Positions 10,558 to 21,798 of a stretch of DNA of 64,000 nucleotides are shown here, piece by piece. Made by a program: the position numbers and the translations under genes. This DNA comes from Micromonospora sp. MA102. Its GTDB lineage: Bacteria; Actinomycetota; Actinomycetes; Mycobacteriales; Micromonosporaceae. Where the stretch lies: the NCBI RefSeq assembly GCF_025460765.1, contig NZ_JAMWEG010000001.1:248001-312000 (forward strand), given 5' to 3'. The notes beneath the pieces were generated by a model that was given only the letters and a program-made list of their open reading frames with translations, ran no database searches and was not told the DNA's origin. Position 1 is the first letter of the stretch. Each line of letters opens with the position of its first letter.

Positions 10558-11819
10558 GCCCGGGCGACCGACCGGTGCGGCCGGGCGACCCGGTGCGGCC
10601 GGCGCCGCGGAACAGCGGCAGCCTGCTGGTCGACAACATCGGGGAACTGGTCACCAACGACACCGGCGGCGAGGGCGGGCCGCTCGGCATCCGCCGGGAC
10701 GCCGCCGTGCTGGTCGAGGACGGGCAGGTGGCCTGGATCGGCCCGGCCCGGTACGCGCCGGCCGCCGACCGGCGGATCGACGCCGAGGGCGCTGCCGTGC
10801 TGCCCGGCTTCGTGGACAGCCACGCCCACCTGGTCTTCGCGGGGGACCGGGCCGCCGAGTTCGCCGCCCGGATGGCCGGCGAGCCCTACACCGGGGGCGG
10901 CATCCGGACCACCGTGGGCGCCACCCGGGCCGCCTCCGACGACCAGCTGCGGGACACCGTCCGGCGGCTGCGCGACGAGGCCATGCGGCAGGGCACCACC
11001 ACGATCGAGATCAAGAGCGGGTACGGGCTGACCGTCGCCGACGAGGCCCGCTCGCTGCGGGTCGCCGCCGAGTTCACCGAGGACACCACGTTCCTCGGCG
11101 CGCACGTGGTCCCCGCCGAGTACGCCGACCGCCCCGACGAGTACGTGGGCCTGGTGTGCGGGCCGATGCTCGCCGCCGCCGCGCCGTACGCCCGCTGGAT
11201 CGACGTGTTCTGCGAGCGGGGCGCCTTCGACGTGGACCACGCCCGGGCGATCCTCGCCTGCGGGCAGGCCGCCGGGCTGGGGGTGCGGGTGCACGCCAAC
11301 CAGCTCGGTCCCGGGCCGGGCGTCCAGCTCGGGGTGGAACTGGGTGCGGCCAGCGTGGACCACTGCACGCACCTGACCGACGCCGACGTCGACGCGCTCG
11401 CGTCAACCGGCACGACGTGGGTCTCCGGCTTCGAGCCGACCACCGTCGCCACCCTGCTGCCGGGGGCCGAGTTCTCCACCCGGTCGCCGTACCCGGACGC
11501 GCGCCGGCTGCTCGACGCGGGCGCCGCCGTGGCGCTGGCCACCGACTGCAACCCCGGGTCGTCGTACACGTCGTCCATGCCGTTCTGCGTCGCCCTCGCC
11601 GTCCGCGAGATGCGGATGACCCCGGCGGAGGCGGTGTGGGCCGCGACGGCCGGCGGGGCGGCGGCGCTGCGCCGCGACGACGTGGGACGGCTCGCGCGGG
11701 GCGCGCGGGCCGACCTGATGATCCTCGACGCCCCGTCCCACCTGCACCTGGCCTACCGGCCCGGTGTCCCGCTGATCCGCCAGGTTCTGCACAACGGAGT
11801 GCCGCAATGTCGACCGTAG
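10554..11819 (+). CDS. hutI: Imidazolonepropionase
   Basis: 421 aa. It hydrolyses imidazolone-5-propionate to N-formimino-L-glutamate. Family signatures: [64 protein letters not shown] and [15 protein letters not shown]. An N-terminal extension of about 20 residues is rich in Arg/Pro/Gly and comes from an imperfect DNA repeat, so a later start cannot be excluded, although the ATG overlapping the hutF stop fits the operon. Its 3' end overlaps hutH by 13 bp. Confidence 0.95.
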   Translation: MSPGDRPVRPGDPVRPAPRNSGSLLVDNIGELVTNDTGGEGGPLGIRRDAAVLVEDGQVAWIGPARYAPAADRRIDAEGAAVLPGFVDSHAHLVFAGDRAAEFAARMAGEPYTGGGIRTTVGATRAASDDQLRDTVRRLRDEAMRQGTTTIEIKSGYGLTVADEARSLRVAAEFTEDTTFLGAHVVPAEYADRPDEYVGLVCGPMLAAAAPYARWIDVFCERGAFDVDHARAILACGQAAGLGVRVHANQLGPGPGVQLGVELGAASVDHCTHLTDADVDALASTGTTWVSGFEPTTVATLLPGAEFSTRSPYPDARRLLDAGAAVALATDCNPGSSYTSSMPFCVALAVREMRMTPAEAVWAATAGGAAALRRDDVGRLARGARADLMILDAPSHLHLAYRPGVPLIRQVLHNGVPQCRP

Positions 11820-13345
11820 TCATCCAGCCCACCGGGATCTCCCCCGCCGACGTGCTCGCCGTGGCCCGTGGCACCGCCAAGGTCGTCCTCGACCCCGCCA
11901 CGGTGGCGGCGATGGCCACCAGCCGGTCCATCGTGGACGGCATCGAGGCCGCCGGCCGGCCCGTCTACGGCGTGTCCACCGGATTCGGGGCGCTCGCCAA
12001 CACGTTCGTCGCGCCCGAGCGGCGGGCCGAGCTCCAGCACGCGCTGATCCGCTCGCACGCCGCCGGGGTGGGCGCGCCGATGCCCCGGGAGGTGGTCCGC
12101 GCCATGATGCTGCTGCGGGTGCGCTCCCTCGCCCTCGGCCGCTCCGGGGTCCGCCCGCTGGTCGCCGAGGCCCTGGTGGACCTGCTCAACCACGAGGTGA
12201 CCCCGTGGGTGCCGGAGCACGGCTCGCTCGGCGCCTCCGGCGACCTGGCGCCCCTCGCGCACTGCGCGCTGGTGCTGCTGGGTGAGGGCTGGGTGCTCGG
12301 CCCGGCGGGCGACCGCATCCCGGCCGGCGACGCGCTGCGCCGGGTCGGGCTGGAGCCGGTGGAGCTGGCCGCCAAGGAGGGGCTGGCGCTGATCAACGGC
12401 ACCGACGGCATGCTCGGCATGCTGCTCCTGGCCGTCCACGACGCCCGCCACCTGTTCGCCATGGCCGACGTGACCGCCGCGCTGGCCATCGAGGCGATGC
12501 TCGGCTCGGAGCGGCCGTTCCTGCCCGAGCTGCACGCCATCCGGCCGCACCCCGGCCAGGCCGCCTCGGCCGCCAACATCCACAAGCTGCTGCAGAACTC
12601 GGCCGTGATGGACTCGCACCGCGACGACCTGGCGCACGCGGTGCAGGACGCCTACTCGATGCGCTGCGCGCCGCAGGTGGCCGGCGCCGCCCGGGACACC
12701 CTCGACTTCGTCGAGGTGGTGGCCGGGCGGGAGCTGCTCTCGGTGGTGGACAACCCGGTCGTGCTGCCGGACGGGCGGGTCGAGTCGACCGGCAACTTCC
12801 ACGGCGCGCCACTCGGCTTCGCCGCCGACTACCTGGCCATCGCCGCGTCCGAGGTGGGCGCGATCGCCGAGCGCCGGGTGGACCGGCTGCTCGACGTCAC
12901 CCGCTCCCGGGAGCTGCCGGCGTTCCTCTCCCCCGACGCCGGGGTCAACTCCGGTCTGATGATCGCCCAGTACACGGCCGCCGGGATCGTCGCGGAGAAC
13001 CGCCGGCTCGCCGCACCCGCCTCGGTCGACTCGCTGCCCACCAGCGGCATGCAGGAGGACCACGTCTCGATGGGCTGGGCGGCCACCAAGAAGCTGCGCA
13101 CCGTGCTGGACAACCTGACCAGCCTGCTCGCGGTCGAGCTGCTGGCCGCCGTGCGCGGGCTCCAGCTCCGCGCCCCGCTGACCCCGTCACCGGCCGGCCG
13201 GGCCGCGGTGGCCGCGCTCGGCGAGGCGATCGGCGAGCCGGGGCCGGACGTGTTCCTCGCCCCGCTCATGGAGGCGGCGCGGGACGTGGTGGGCGGCCCC
13301 GCGCTGCGCGCCGCCATCGAGCGCGAGGTCGGCCCGCTGGGCTGA
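11807..13345 (+). CDS. hutH: Histidine ammonia-lyase
   Basis: 512 aa. It catalyses the first step of histidine breakdown, giving urocanate and ammonia, with a self-formed MIO cofactor from the Ala-Ser-Gly in [22 protein letters not shown], the NGTDGM region, [20 protein letters not shown] and QEDHVSMG are typical. It is the last gene of the hut operon and starts inside hutI. The length matches bacterial HAL, and all the key residues I can check are present. Confidence 0.97.
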   Translation: MSTVVIQPTGISPADVLAVARGTAKVVLDPATVAAMATSRSIVDGIEAAGRPVYGVSTGFGALANTFVAPERRAELQHALIRSHAAGVGAPMPREVVRAMMLLRVRSLALGRSGVRPLVAEALVDLLNHEVTPWVPEHGSLGASGDLAPLAHCALVLLGEGWVLGPAGDRIPAGDALRRVGLEPVELAAKEGLALINGTDGMLGMLLLAVHDARHLFAMADVTAALAIEAMLGSERPFLPELHAIRPHPGQAASAANIHKLLQNSAVMDSHRDDLAHAVQDAYSMRCAPQVAGAARDTLDFVEVVAGRELLSVVDNPVVLPDGRVESTGNFHGAPLGFAADYLAIAASEVGAIAERRVDRLLDVTRSRELPAFLSPDAGVNSGLMIAQYTAAGIVAENRRLAAPASVDSLPTSGMQEDHVSMGWAATKKLRTVLDNLTSLLAVELLAAVRGLQLRAPLTPSPAGRAAVAALGEAIGEPGPDVFLAPLMEAARDVVGGPALRAAIEREVGPLG

Positions 13346-13358
13346 CCGCCGCGGCTGC

Positions 13359-13364
13359 TAGCGT
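13359..13364 (+). promoter_or_regulatory. -10-like TAGCGT before the DUF6891 gene
   Basis: TAGCGT lies 8 nt before the GTG start; no Shine-Dalgarno sequence is visible. Confidence 0.4.
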
Positions 13365-13372
13365 TCGCCGCC

Positions 13373-14602
13373 GTGACCCACGACGACACCGCGCCGGCGC
13401 TCGGCGAGATCCGGGCCTTCGTACGCCAGCAGGTGGCGCTGGCCGAGCTGCCCGCCGCCGCCATCGTCACCGAGACGGTCGAGTACCTGCACGGCGAGGC
13501 CGAGGAGGACCGGGTCGCGGAGTTGGCCTGGGCGGTGGTCGCCGAGGAGCTGGCCGCGCACCTGGCGGACCAGGAGACCTGGCCGGAGGTGACCGACAGC
13601 GACCGGCTCACCACCGCCTTCCGGGCGCTCGACGCCGCCGGGATCGTGGCCCGGGAGAGCTTCACCTGCTGCCAGAACTGCGGCGCCGAGGAGATCGGTG
13701 GCGAGGCGCGGCGGGGCCTGAAGCCGCGCGGCTACACCTTCTACCACCGGCAGGACGCCGAACGTGGCGTCGACGGCTCGGGGGTGTGGCTCGCGTACGG
13801 GTCGTTCGAGGGGGCCTCGGCAGCGGAGATCGGCGGGGAGGTGGCAGCTGCGCTCCGGTCCACGGGGCTGACCGTCAACTGGGACGGGGAGGTCGGCCGA
13901 CGCATCCACGTGCCGCTGCGGTGGCGGCGGCGCCGGGCCGGCCGGCTCGCCGCCGTACCCGCCGCCGTGGCGGACGACGCCGACGTCGACGTGGAGTTGC
14001 TCGGCACGTGGACCGGTGTGCACGCTCCGGTGGAGGGGCCGGGGCGGGCCAGCCGATTCACCGCCCTGCACCTGCCGTGGCTGCCGGCCACCGTCCCGGT
14101 CCGCCTGCGGTGGGAGGGTCGCGCGGTGGAGGTCCGGCGCAGCGGCGACGCGTTGGTCGGCACGTACGACGACCCGGACGTGCCGGAGCTGACCGTGGGC
14201 CGGCACGACGGCCTGACGCTGGTCCGGGCGCTACGCGGCCTGCCCCCGGCCGGCGAGCCGGTGCCCGCCCCGGCCGGCTACGTCGAGGTCACCGGCGACC
14301 ACACGAGGGGCTCGGACCGGGACGTGCCGATGGAGCTGGCCGAGCTGCTGGCCCGGGTTCGGGCCCTGCGCCCGTCCAGCTACGACTTCCTGACCTGCGT
14401 GGGCCGCTCCGGCGGCTGCGTACAGACCGCCTGGCAGCCCGGCGGCCTCTGGGTGGAGCACCTGGACACCGGGGCGGCCGTCTCGGTGGGCCGGTACGCC
14501 ACCCTGGCCGAGGTGGAGCGGGTGCTCACGGCGCTGTCGGTGGAGGACCGGGTGGCCGTACGCGAGCTGGGCGGTGAGCTGACGACGCTGCACCACCGCT
14601 GA
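13373..14602 (+). CDS. DUF6891 family protein
   Basis: 409 aa cytosolic protein. Residues about 70-190 carry the DUF6891 pattern: TTAFRALDAAGIVARESFTC, CCQNCGAEEIG, RGYTFYHRQDAERGVD, WLAYGSFEG. The CCxxC might bind metal, but that is not shown. The C-terminal part, with SSYDFLTCVGRSGGCVQTAW, resembles short actinobacterial proteins of unknown function, so this may be a fusion. It starts 27 bp after hutH but has its own promoter-like hexamer, so it is probably not part of the hut pathway. It converges on rdgB. Confidence 0.75.
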   Translation: MTHDDTAPALGEIRAFVRQQVALAELPAAAIVTETVEYLHGEAEEDRVAELAWAVVAEELAAHLADQETWPEVTDSDRLTTAFRALDAAGIVARESFTCCQNCGAEEIGGEARRGLKPRGYTFYHRQDAERGVDGSGVWLAYGSFEGASAAEIGGEVAAALRSTGLTVNWDGEVGRRIHVPLRWRRRRAGRLAAVPAAVADDADVDVELLGTWTGVHAPVEGPGRASRFTALHLPWLPATVPVRLRWEGRAVEVRRSGDALVGTYDDPDVPELTVGRHDGLTLVRALRGLPPAGEPVPAPAGYVEVTGDHTRGSDRDVPMELAELLARVRALRPSSYDFLTCVGRSGGCVQTAWQPGGLWVEHLDTGAAVSVGRYATLAEVERVLTALSVEDRVAVRELGGELTTLHHR

Positions 14603-14610
14603 GCGGTCGG

Positions 14611-15228
14611 TCAGGCGGCCGGCGGGAGCACCTTGGCGACCAGCTTTGCCAGCTCGCGCAGCGCCTTCCCGCGGTGGCTGACCGCGTCCTTCTCCTCCGG
14701 GGTCAGCTCCGCGTTGGTCCGCTCCTGCCCGTCGCCCAGGAAGATCGGGTCGTAGCCGAAGCCGCCGTCGCCGCGCGGGGCGCGCAGCAGGCGGCCCGGC
14801 TGCCGGCCGTCGACCAGGTGCTCCTTGCCGCTGGGCAGGACCAGCGCCACCGTGCAGACGAAGGCGGCACCCCGGTGCTCGTCCGGCAGGTCGGCGATCT
14901 GGTCCAGCACGAGCTGCAGGTTGGCGTGGTCGTCTCCGTGCGAACCGGCCCAACGCGCGCTGAACACGCCCGGCATGCCGTTCAGCGCGTCCACCGCCAG
15001 ACCGGAGTCGTCGGCGATGGTCGGCAGGCCGGTCCGCCGGCAGCCCTCCCGGGCCTTGATGAGCGCGTTCTCGCCGAAGGTCAGGCCCGACTCGGGCAGC
15101 TCCGGGTATTCCTCGACGTCGTCGAGGCCGAGCAGGGCGATCCGGTGGGCGCCGAGCGCGCCGTCGAGGATCCGCTGCAGCTCGACGAGCTTCTTCCGGT
15201 TGCGGGTGGCCAGGAGCACCGTGTTCAT
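14611..15228 (-). CDS. rdgB: XTP/dITP diphosphatase (RdgB/HAM1)
   Basis: 205 aa. It removes deaminated purine nucleoside triphosphates by releasing pyrophosphate. Signatures: VLLATRNRKKLVELQRIL, FGENALIKAREG, ADDSGLAVDALNGMPGVFSA, GGFGYDPIFL and SHRGKALREL. ATG at 15228 is preferred over an in-frame TTG at 15234 because GGAAGG sits 8 nt before the ATG. That ribosome site lies in a direct repeat copied from the 3' end of rph. The rph-rdgB order is standard in actinobacteria. Confidence 0.95.
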   Translation of the reverse strand: MNTVLLATRNRKKLVELQRILDGALGAHRIALLGLDDVEEYPELPESGLTFGENALIKAREGCRRTGLPTIADDSGLAVDALNGMPGVFSARWAGSHGDDHANLQLVLDQIADLPDEHRGAAFVCTVALVLPSGKEHLVDGRQPGRLLRAPRGDGGFGYDPIFLGDGQERTNAELTPEEKDAVSHRGKALRELAKLVAKVLPPAA

Positions 15229-15229
15229 G

Positions 15230-15286
15230 TTCAACGCCTTCCGCTGCGCGTCCGGTTCATCAGTTCAGCGCCTTCCGCTGCGCGTC
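15230..15286. repeat. 23-bp direct repeat spanning the rph 3' end and the rdgB leader
   Basis: TTCAACGCCTTCCGCTGCGC (and three more bases) at 15230-15252 recurs with one mismatch at 15264-15286. The second copy is the 3' coding end of rph (minus strand); the first forms the ribosome-binding region of rdgB. It looks like a small tandem duplication with a 34-bp offset. Confidence 0.9.
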
Positions 15287-15985
15287 GGCCAGGTCCAGGC
15301 AGCCCGCCACGCCCAGGTCGAGCAGGGCGTCCAGCTGCTCCCGGGCGAAGACGCCGGCCTCGCCCGTCCCCTGCACCTCGACGAAGTCACCCGTCCCGGT
15401 GCAGACCACGTTCATGTCGACCTCGGCCGCCACGTCCTCCTCGTAGCAGAGGTCCAGTCGCGGCTCGCCGGCGATGATGCCGACGCTGACCGCCGCCACC
15501 GACCGGTGCATGACCTTGTCGACCTTGCCGGCCAGGGCCTTCCGCTCGGCGAGCCAGGTCACCGCATCGTGCAGCGCCACGTACGCGCCCGTGATGGCCG
15601 CCGTCCGGGTGCCGCCGTCGGCCTGGAGCACGTCGCAGTCGAGCACCACCGAGTTCTCGCCGAGCGCCTTGAGGTCGACGCAGGCCCGCAGGCTGCGGCC
15701 GATGAGCCGGGAGATCTCGTGGGTCCGGCCGCCGACCCGCCCCTTGACGCTCTCCCGGTCCGAGCGGGTGTTCGTGGCCCGGGGCAGCATCGCGTACTCG
15801 GCGGTCACCCAGCCGAGCCCCGAGCCCTTGCGCCAGCGGGGCACGCCCTCGGTCACGCTGGCCGTGCAGAGCACCCGGGTCGCGCCGAACTCGACGAGCA
15901 CCGAGCCCTCCGGGTGGGTGCTCCAGCCGCGGGTCAGGGTCACCGGTCGGAGTTGGTCGGGCCGCCGCCCGTCAGGTCGCGCCAT
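15260..15985 (-). CDS. rph: Ribonuclease PH
   Basis: 241 aa. A phosphorolytic 3'-5' exonuclease that trims tRNA 3' ends. Signatures: [80 protein letters not shown], and the C-terminal EVQGTGE region. TAGGGT lies 6 nt before the ATG, suggesting a leaderless start. The gene ends 31 bp before rdgB. Confidence 0.97.
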   Translation of the reverse strand: MARPDGRRPDQLRPVTLTRGWSTHPEGSVLVEFGATRVLCTASVTEGVPRWRKGSGLGWVTAEYAMLPRATNTRSDRESVKGRVGGRTHEISRLIGRSLRACVDLKALGENSVVLDCDVLQADGGTRTAAITGAYVALHDAVTWLAERKALAGKVDKVMHRSVAAVSVGIIAGEPRLDLCYEEDVAAEVDMNVVCTGTGDFVEVQGTGEAGVFAREQLDALLDLGVAGCLDLADAQRKALN

Positions 15986-15991
15986 GCCTGC

Positions 15992-15997
15992 ACCCTA
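15992..15997 (-). promoter_or_regulatory. -10-like TAGGGT for rph
   Basis: On the minus strand TAGGGT ends 6 nt before the rph ATG without a Shine-Dalgarno sequence. The rest of 15998-16197 holds no gene that I can see. Confidence 0.45.
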
Positions 15998-16197
15998 TGC
16001 GGTGCCGTGATCGAACCGGCCCGCGGTCTCCCCACAGCACCGCTGCGTGGATGGCTGCAGAGCGAAGGCCGGTGCCAGCACCCTGCGGCCGGACCGGGCC
16101 GGACACGGGGTGTCACAGAGCGATCCAGACGAACAGCGGCTTGGGGATCACGTCCGCGGCGACGGCCGCCGGCAACGCGGCGCGCCGACCAGCGTGG

Positions 16198-16944
16198 TCA
16201 GACCTCGTAGGAGGCGCCGGCGCGGACCACCTCGAGCGGCCCGCTGTACGCCCCGGCCGCCGACTCCACCGTGTGCGACTCGCTGCCCCAGGCGGGGACG
16301 AGGTGGGTGAGCAGCAACCGGCCCACCCCCGCCTTGGTGGCCGCCTCGCCGGCCTCCCGGCCGGTCAGGTGCAGGTCCGGTGGGTTGTCCACCCCGTCCA
16401 TGTAGCTGGCCTCGCAGAGGAACACGTCGGCGCCCTGGGCCAGGCGCAGCAGCGCGTCGCAGGCCGCGGTGTCCGCCGAGTAGCAGAACACCCGGCCGCC
16501 GTGCTCCAGCCGCACCCCGTACGTCTCGACCGGGTGGTTCATCCGGTCGACGGTGACGGTGAACGGGCCGATCGGGAAGGTGCCCGGCTGCAGGCCGTAG
16601 AACTGGTAGACGTCCTCCACCGAGCCCTCCTCCTGCCCGTACGCGCTGGCCAGCCGGTCGGGCGCGCCGGAGGGGGCGTACATGGGGAGGGCCGGGTACG
16701 GGCCGTCCGGCGCGTACCGGCGTACCACCACGTAGGACACCGCGTCGAACATGTGGTCGCAGTGCAGGTGGGTGAGGAGGATGGCGTCGGGGGCGTGCAG
16801 CCCGACGTAGCGCTGGAGCGTGGAGAGCGAACCCACCCCGAAGTCGATCAGGAGCCGGAACCCGTCGGCCTCCATGAGGTAGGCGGAGCAGGGAGACTCG
16901 GGCCCGGGGAAACTGCCCGCGCATCCCAGGACGGTCAGTCGCAT
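16198..16944 (-). CDS. Metallo-beta-lactamase-fold hydrolase, Rv1339-like (possible cAMP phosphodiesterase)
   Basis: 248 aa RNase Z-like MBL protein. LTVLGCAGSFPGPESPCSAY begins the fold, ILLTHLHCDHMFD is the HxHxDH zinc motif, and later ligands lie in DRMNHPVETYGVRL, FCYSADTAACD, LCEASY and LLLTHLVPAWG. Position next to rph/rdgB and cysM matches the mycobacterial neighbourhood where the Rv1339 homologue is described as an atypical cAMP phosphodiesterase; that function here is inferred from synteny. murI and the rhomboid gene that usually lie between it and cysM are absent. Confidence 0.85.
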   Translation of the reverse strand: MRLTVLGCAGSFPGPESPCSAYLMEADGFRLLIDFGVGSLSTLQRYVGLHAPDAILLTHLHCDHMFDAVSYVVVRRYAPDGPYPALPMYAPSGAPDRLASAYGQEEGSVEDVYQFYGLQPGTFPIGPFTVTVDRMNHPVETYGVRLEHGGRVFCYSADTAACDALLRLAQGADVFLCEASYMDGVDNPPDLHLTGREAGEAATKAGVGRLLLTHLVPAWGSESHTVESAAGAYSGPLEVVRAGASYEV

Positions 16945-17119
16945 CCGGTCGCCTCGATCTCACGCTCGGTAGTCGACACGCCGGCGGTCGCACCGCCGAT
17001 GATCTCTACCGACGCGTTCGCCACGCTGCGCAGCCTACGCGTCGGCCCGGTCGGGCAAGAATCATCCGCCGGAAGTTGTCATCAACGTGACACCCGCACA
17101 CGTACGGTCCCGGGAGGTA

Positions 17120-17162
17120 ACGGTCGGTTCGGTCAGCGGCGCGCGCGGACCGAACCGACCGT
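17120..17162. terminator. Strong hairpin downstream of cysM
   Basis: Perfect 15-bp stem, ACGGTCGGTTCGGTC (17120-17134) with its complement (17148-17162) and a 13-nt GC loop, 8 bp beyond the cysM stop. No U-tract, as usual in high-GC actinomycetes. Confidence 0.8.
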
Positions 17163-17169
17163 CCAGCCG

Positions 17170-19072
<1,903 letters not shown>

Positions 19073-19079
19073 GCCGCCA

Positions 19080-19085
19080 AGCCTA
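19080..19085 (-). promoter_or_regulatory. -10-like TAGGCT for mec
   Basis: On the minus strand TAGGCT ends 7 nt before the mec GTG; leaderless start inferred. Confidence 0.45.
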
Positions 19086-19127
19086 GCCTCTGGCCGTCCC
19101 GGCCCGCGAGGTGGCGACCGTCACCAC

Positions 19128-19631
19128 TCAGTCGATCAGGGCGTTGAGCAGGGATTCCTGGAGATAACCCAGGTACGCGTAGACCGACAGTTGGAACACC
19201 CGCGACGAGGTGGGGTCCTCCGCGACCGCGTCGTCCAACTCCTCGCCCAGGTCGGTGCCGTCCTTGATCTCCAGCCGGACGCCCATGGCCAGCCGGGCGT
19301 CGTTGAGCGCGCGCAACCACGCCTCGGCCGCCTCGGCGTCGAGCCGCACCTCGCCGCCGGCCTCGCCGTCGGGCAGCGCGGCCAGGATCGCGCCGGCCTG
19401 GTCGATCTTGGCGGTCTTGAGGTCACCCTCGGTGTAGCGGCGGAACTCGGCGCTGCCCGCCGCGTCCTCCGGGTAGACCTCGGGGAAGAGCCGGCCGACC
19501 ACCGGGTCGCCGTGGTCGAAGCCGTCGGTGAGCAGGCCGACCACCTCGGAGGCGACCTTGCGCAGCACCCGGACCTCGTCGACCGCGAAGATGGCCGCGT
19601 AGCGGTCGCCCTGCCGGCGGAACATGCTCAT
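19128..19631 (-). CDS. DUF2017 family protein
   Basis: 167 aa, helical acidic protein of the actinobacterial DUF2017 family, always found near clpS. Typical stretches are [32 protein letters not shown] and the [18 protein letters not shown]-terminus. ATG at 19631 overlaps the clpS stop (TCATGA); ATG at 19625 is an alternative. Function unknown; coupling with ClpS suggests a role in Clp-dependent proteolysis. Confidence 0.85.
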   Translation of the reverse strand: MSMFRRQGDRYAAIFAVDEVRVLRKVASEVVGLLTDGFDHGDPVVGRLFPEVYPEDAAGSAEFRRYTEGDLKTAKIDQAGAILAALPDGEAGGEVRLDAEAAEAWLRALNDARLAMGVRLEIKDGTDLGEELDDAVAEDPTSSRVFQLSVYAYLGYLQESLLNALID

Positions 19632-19927
19632 GACCGGTCCACCGTCGCCCAGAGGCCGTACGCGTGCAGTTGCGACGCGTCGTGCTCCATCCGCTCCCGG
19701 GCGCCGCTGGAGACGACCGCCTTGCCCTTGTGGTGCACGTCCAGCATGAGTTGCTCGGCCTTCTCCCGGCTGTATCCGAAGAGCTTCTGGAACACCCAGG
19801 TCACGTACGTCATGAGGTTGACCGGATCGTCCCAGACGATGGTCACCCATGGCCGGTCGGAGACCGGCACCTCGTCGGTGTCCGGCGTCTCGACCGGCGC
19901 AACCTGTGGAGCCGCCATGCCCCCCAT
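19628..19927 (-). CDS. clpS: ATP-dependent Clp protease adaptor ClpS
   Basis: About 99 aa. It delivers N-degron substrates to ClpA/ClpC-type unfoldases. The ClpS core is [20 protein letters not shown], followed by [20 protein letters not shown] and GLWATVDRS. Two adjacent starts are possible: ATG 19927 (GGTGG about 4 nt upstream) and ATG 19918. An unstructured N-terminal tail of about 25 residues precedes the core. Overlaps DUF2017. Confidence 0.93.
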   Translation of the reverse strand: MGGMAAPQVAPVETPDTDEVPVSDRPWVTIVWDDPVNLMTYVTWVFQKLFGYSREKAEQLMLDVHHKGKAVVSSGARERMEHDASQLHAYGLWATVDRS

Positions 19928-20033
19928 CGTGCCACCGGATCCGGGGAACCGATGAACCGGAACGGCGCGGCGGTCGGGATCACCCGCCCGGGCCGCGTAC
20001 GCCGACCGCGACGGCGGTGCGGCGGCCCCGGCC

Positions 20034-21599
20034 TCAGGCGAGGAGGATGCCGTGGTCGACAGCATCGGCGAGGACCGCGGCGAGCGAGAGGCGGATCACC
20101 TCGAAGCGACGGGACACCTGGCGGGAGAGCTCCAGCTCGACCTCGCGCAGCGCCCGCTGGGCCCAGGAGCGGGCCACGTTGGGGTCGGCGTTGCCGGGCA
20201 GCCGCCAGTGCTGCCAGCACCCGCCGTTGAGCGCCACCCCGACGGGCGGGAGCGCCTCGCCGCGCTCGGCGCCCGGATAGGCGGCCAGCGCGTCGAGGGC
20301 GCCGGCGCCGGCCAGCCCGGCCACCCCGGCGGTGCTCGTGACGAGGAGCACGCGGTCCAGCTCGTGGCCGTCCGGGTGGTCGGCCAGGCCCCAGCGGACG
20401 GCGTGCACGATCCGCCGGCGCACGCCCTCGGCGAGCGGCGCGCCGAAGACTCGGGCGGCCGCGTCGTCGACGATGCCGCGGACCGCCTCGTCGCACTGCG
20501 CGGTGGCGAGCAGCGACAACGCCTCCATCTCGCGGTCGAGCAGCTGCGGCAGGCCGGCGCAGCCGACCCCGAAGACGATCTCCTGCACCACGCGGAGGTG
20601 GATGTTGGCGAGCTCCAGGGCGAGGTGCTGGCGGATCCGCTGGGCACAGGAGCGGGCCTGGCGGTCGATCCGCTCGGTGAGGTCGGCCGGCTCGGCGCCG
20701 GCCACCACGGGCACCCGGCCGTGGGCGCCGGGCGGCTCCGGCGGGCGCGAGCTGGCCCGGCGCAGTCCCTCGTCGGCGGCCCAGCCGACCAGCGCGCGGC
20801 GCAGCACCGAGTGCTCGCCCTGGCGGGCCGGGAACCAGCGGGCCTGGGCGAGCGCGGGCACCGCGGCCAGCAGCGCGGCCCGGTGCGCCGCGACGGAGAC
20901 CTCCACGGCGTCGTACCGGCGGGCGGCGGGGCCGGGCGGGCCGGACCGGCCGGCAGACGACCCGGACGCCCCCGTGTCCTCCGTCGTCGTGCCGTCCGCC
21001 GGCGCCGCCCAGCCGGCCACGCCGGGGGTGACGGCGAAGAACACCTCGACCCGGGTGCGCGCCACCTCGGCCAGCAGGTGCAGCTCGGCCGCGCTGAACG
21101 CCTGGTCGGCGGAGATGACGAAGAGCAGCGCCCCGGCCCGGCCCGCCGCGTCGAGCAGCACCCGGCCACCGGCCACCCCGAGGGCGCCGGTGTCCGGCGT
21201 GTCGAGCACGGTGAAGTGGCGCAGCAGCGGGTCCGGCAGGCTCAGCTCCACCCGGCGCGGCGGACGCGCGAGGGCCGGGCCGGCGGCGAGCGGGTCGGCC
21301 CGGTAGGAGTGCGGCTGGCGGTAGCCCGGCACGTAGGCGGCGCGGGTGGGCACCTTGGCGTGGTGGACGAGGAGGTGACTGCCGGCGGGGACGGCGAGCA
21401 TGCCGGGATCCAGGTCGAGCAGGCCGGCGAGCAGCTCGCGGCGGCCGGCGCCGGCCGGACCGGTGACCACGACGCCCAGCGGCTCGTCCGGCCCCGGCTC
21501 GGTCACCCCGAGCCGGGTCGGCAGCGGGGCGCAGCGGGGTGGCTCGGCCAGCCCGCCCGGTTCGGGCACGTCGACCGAGGGGAGTGGACCCGGCTTCAT
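20034..21599 (-). CDS. Dynamin-like GTPase-family protein with a degenerate P-loop
   Basis: 521 aa. Layout fits bacterial dynamin-like proteins: a P-loop region [19 protein letters not shown] (about 43-61), a G3-like DTPDTG (133-138), a [12 protein letters not shown] segment, then a long helical C-terminal half ([20 protein letters not shown]). The P-loop lysine and following Ser/Thr are both Arg, and the G3 glycine position is shifted, so nucleotide binding is doubtful. Ala/Pro-rich inserts occur at 200-230. GGGAGG precedes the ATG. It ends about 107 bp from clpS and diverges from the LuxR gene. Family assignment is moderate. Confidence 0.65.
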   Translation of the reverse strand: MKPGPLPSVDVPEPGGLAEPPRCAPLPTRLGVTEPGPDEPLGVVVTGPAGAGRRELLAGLLDLDPGMLAVPAGSHLLVHHAKVPTRAAYVPGYRQPHSYRADPLAAGPALARPPRRVELSLPDPLLRHFTVLDTPDTGALGVAGGRVLLDAAGRAGALLFVISADQAFSAAELHLLAEVARTRVEVFFAVTPGVAGWAAPADGTTTEDTGASGSSAGRSGPPGPAARRYDAVEVSVAAHRAALLAAVPALAQARWFPARQGEHSVLRRALVGWAADEGLRRASSRPPEPPGAHGRVPVVAGAEPADLTERIDRQARSCAQRIRQHLALELANIHLRVVQEIVFGVGCAGLPQLLDREMEALSLLATAQCDEAVRGIVDDAAARVFGAPLAEGVRRRIVHAVRWGLADHPDGHELDRVLLVTSTAGVAGLAGAGALDALAAYPGAERGEALPPVGVALNGGCWQHWRLPGNADPNVARSWAQRALREVELELSRQVSRRFEVIRLSLAAVLADAVDHGILLA

Positions 21600-21786
21600 C
21601 AGGCGGCCTCCCGGTCAGGCGACCGGGTGCGGTCCGGTCGCGTGGAAACTCCCCTGGCCACAGGGCGATATCGGAAGCCTACGGCTGTCGCCGATCCGAC
21701 ACCGAACACATTCGATACTCACGAGTAATCGCCAGATTACTCAACTTCGCAGCGTGACGGTATGCGCGCGCACGGAACACCATCGA

Positions 21787-21792
21787 TATGCT
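21787..21792 (+). promoter_or_regulatory. -10-like TATGCT for the LAL regulator
   Basis: TATGCT lies 6 nt before the ATG with no ribosome-binding site. It sits in the 199-bp divergent gap 21600-21798, which is noticeably less GC-rich than its flanks. Confidence 0.45.
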
Positions 21793-21798
21793 GCACCG

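Noticed and set aside
15986..16197. Possible RNA gene between rph and the MBL gene
   Set aside because: No cloverleaf or other convincing secondary structure could be drawn.
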